Assembly (NCBI GenBank): GCA_964365025.1 | Contig: CAYIOJ010000022.1 | Span: forward strand, 1-15,877 | Length of the DNA: 15,877 nt | Direction of reading: 5' to 3' | Source: UBA10003 sp964365025 | Lineage (GTDB): Bacteria > Patescibacteriota > Patescibacteriia > Magasanikbacterales > UBA10003 | Part shown: piece after piece, positions 14,926-15,877 of the stretch | How the letters are laid out: every line of letters begins with the position of its first letter | Position numbering within the stretch: position 1 is the stretch's first letter | Notes under the pieces: generated by a model | The model's database searches: none | The model's input: the letters and a program-made list of their open reading frames with translations, nothing else | Told to the model about the DNA's origin: nothing | Program-made: the position numbers and the translations under genes

Positions 14926-14967
14926 GCGGGCGGAGGCAGCGGCAGGCTCGGCATTGCTTCCGTCTGT
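14926..14967 (+). terminator. Hairpin after the 350-aa membrane protein gene (possible terminator)
   Basis: Positions 14926-14937 pair with 14956-14967 over 12 bp when G-T (G-U in RNA) pairs are allowed, around an 18-nt loop. The sequence after it (TGTTAATGTTTTC) is T-rich but lacks a clean T-run, so Rho-independent termination is uncertain. It shares GGGCGGAGG and, inverted, CTCGGCATT with the nested repeat at 13707-13857, so it may be a degenerate relative of that element. Confidence 0.35.
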
Positions 14968-14981
14968 TGTTAATGTTTTCT

Positions 14982-15407
14982 ATGAAAGTTGATGTAAGTA
15001 ATCAAGCCCTCTCCGTCCAGTTTAATTCTTTGTTAAAGAAAGTTGCCAGTTATTGTTTGAAAAAGCTGGTCATTAAAAAAAATATTTCCGTTGTTTTGGT
15101 GAATGACGAAAAAATTCAAGAATTAAATAAAATTTATCGCAAGAAAAATAAAGTGACGGATGTTTTGTCTTTCGGCGACTGGAATGACAAAGATTTTTTA
15201 GGCGAAGTTATCATCTGCCTGCCGCAAGCCAAGCGTCAGGCTAAAAAATACGGAACTAATTTAAAACAGGAGTTAACACGATTGCTGGCGCACGGAATTT
15301 TGCATCTGGCCGGACTTGATCACGAGAGATCAAAGACTGAAGAAACGAAAATGTTTAAATTGCAAGAGCAGATTATTGAAAAAATATGTTCCATTTCCGC
15401 AAAATGA
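14982..15407 (+). CDS. ybeY: Endoribonuclease YbeY (rRNA maturation factor)
   Basis: Single-domain metal-dependent RNase that takes part in 16S 3'-end maturation and ribosome quality control in the cytosol. The zinc site HGILHLAGLDH (residues 104-114) fits the family HGxLHLxGxDH pattern with all three histidines. RKKNKVTDVLSFGD (53-66) and LGEVIIC (73-79) are the other conserved blocks. The length is 141 aa, typical. ATG at 14982 gives the usual MKVDVSNQ start; ATG at 14973 and TTG at 14967 are in-frame alternatives. None has a Shine-Dalgarno. Its TGA stop overlaps the next gene, and ybeY-dgkA adjacency is common in bacteria. Confidence 0.93.
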   Translation: MKVDVSNQALSVQFNSLLKKVASYCLKKLVIKKNISVVLVNDEKIQELNKIYRKKNKVTDVLSFGDWNDKDFLGEVIICLPQAKRQAKKYGTNLKQELTRLLAHGILHLAGLDHERSKTEETKMFKLQEQIIEKICSISAK

Positions 15408-15745
15408 TGCGCAGTTTCCGTTATGCCTTTAAAGGGTTGGGCTTGGTGTTTAAAGAAGAGCAAAATTTTCGCGTGCAAATAGCCGCCTCCGCGATTGTAG
15501 TGATAGTAATGTTTGTTTTATCGGTAAAAAATTGGGAAAAAGTAGCGCTGATTCTTGTCATAAGCTGGGTTTTGGTGCTAGAATTGATAAATAGCATTTT
15601 GGAGAGAATTGTGGATATTTTAAAACCGCGCGTGCATTTGGGAGTAGAGGCGGTGAAAGACACTATGGCCGCGGCGGTTTTTATCGCATCCTTCACCGCG
15701 CTCATAATCGGTTTAATTATTTTTATTCCTTATGTTTGGCCGTAA
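15386..15745 (+). CDS. dgkA: DgkA-family lipid kinase (diacylglycerol/undecaprenol kinase)
   Basis: Small integral membrane kinase that phosphorylates diacylglycerol or, in Gram-positive-type members, undecaprenol, and so recycles the lipid carrier for cell-wall synthesis. It is 119 aa with three predicted transmembrane helices (about 32-47, 52-70 and 93-115). Family signatures are SFRYAFKGLGLVFKEEQNFRVQ near the N-terminus, ELINSILERIVD (catalytic Glu region) and VEAVKDTMAAAV. Substrate cannot be settled from sequence alone; the undecaprenol type is likelier given the similarity to the short Gram-positive form. The start at 15386 overlaps ybeY by 22 nt; the ATG at 15404, which overlaps the ybeY stop as ATGA, would shorten it by 6 residues and is equally plausible. 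Confidence 0.9.
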   Translation: MFHFRKMMRSFRYAFKGLGLVFKEEQNFRVQIAASAIVVIVMFVLSVKNWEKVALILVISWVLVLELINSILERIVDILKPRVHLGVEAVKDTMAAAVFIASFTALIIGLIIFIPYVWP

Positions 15746-15877
15746 AGCCCCACATCAAGAAATTATAGTTGGATTGGATGTTGGTTCAACTGCCGTTCGT
15801 TTGGCAGTTGGGCAATTGGTGCCGTCTGGAGAAAAAACAGAATTGCACATTATTGGCGCGGCCGAAGCGCCGTCCGA
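15732..15877 (+). CDS. ftsA: Cell division protein FtsA, N-terminal fragment (cut by window end)
   Basis: Only the first 48 codons are present. The start MFGRKAPHQEIIVGLDVGST reads as the phosphate-1 loop of the actin/Hsp70 ATPase fold, and the following VRLAVGQL...ELHIIGAAEAPS matches the FtsA N-terminus, where an IIG-x-G/A-EAPS strand is typical. FtsA tethers FtsZ to the membrane at the division site. The ATG overlaps the end of dgkA by 14 nt and has no Shine-Dalgarno, so translational coupling is likely. PilM, another member of the superfamily, is the main alternative; the EAPS motif favours FtsA. ftsZ would be expected beyond the edge. Confidence 0.82.
   Translation, partial: MFGRKAPHQEIIVGLDVGSTAVRLAVGQLVPSGEKTELHIIGAAEAPS

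Noticed and set aside
15405..15407. Recoded UGA (glycine), as in Gracilibacteria/Absconditabacteria
   Set aside because: The TGA ends ybeY at its normal family length and overlaps the dgkA start region; no other gene has an internal in-frame TGA.

Overview
The window looks like a chromosomal segment from a candidate-phyla-radiation bacterium (Patescibacteria, probably in or near Parcubacteria). No single marker proves this. The reasons are: a 16S 3' end followed by tRNA-Ile but no 23S; two proteins whose N-termini resemble the VirB2-like 'T4SS_pilin' family common in that radiation; membrane proteins with thrombospondin type-3-like calcium repeats; nearly Shine-Dalgarno-free starts; and intergenic palindromes of the kind dispersed in such genomes. 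All genes are on the + strand. The standard code fits: stops are almost all TAA, and the one TGA stop (ybeY) is followed at once by the next gene.

Region 1 (1-2279) is informational and secretory: the 3' end of 16S rRNA, a short structured spacer, tRNA-Ile(GAU), type I signal peptidase (lepB) starting 5 nt after the tRNA CCA, and histidyl-tRNA synthetase (hisS). No promoter is evident between the rRNA and hisS, so they may share a transcript. Region 2 (2280-3075) starts with a near-consensus promoter and a perfect 8-nt Shine-Dalgarno and holds rpsU (bS21) and a YqeY-family gene.

Region 3 (3080-12891) dominates. Two adjacent paralogues (654 and 2609 aa) share a signal peptide and a two-helix VirB2-like pilin module, followed by very different extracellular parts. 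The smaller has SbsA/Big_5-type Ig-like domains. The giant has Ig-like domains, four IPT/TIG-like domains, a threefold composite repeat, a pseudopilin-like globular domain and a Cys-rich tail with myxobacterial-style disulfide repeats. I infer a pilin-anchored surface adhesin pair. This is the best candidate for an undescribed system here.

Region 4 (12892-14972) holds two single-pass membrane proteins with Pro-rich stalks and calcium-binding acidic repeats, the second with an extra PsbP-like domain. Palindromic elements lie before, between and after them. Region 5 (14982-15877) is a tightly overlapped core block: ybeY, dgkA-type lipid kinase and the beginning of ftsA, which runs off the end. 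Surface genes thus sit between conserved housekeeping blocks. Secretion links some of them loosely: LepB is a plausible processor of the two pilin-type precursors.
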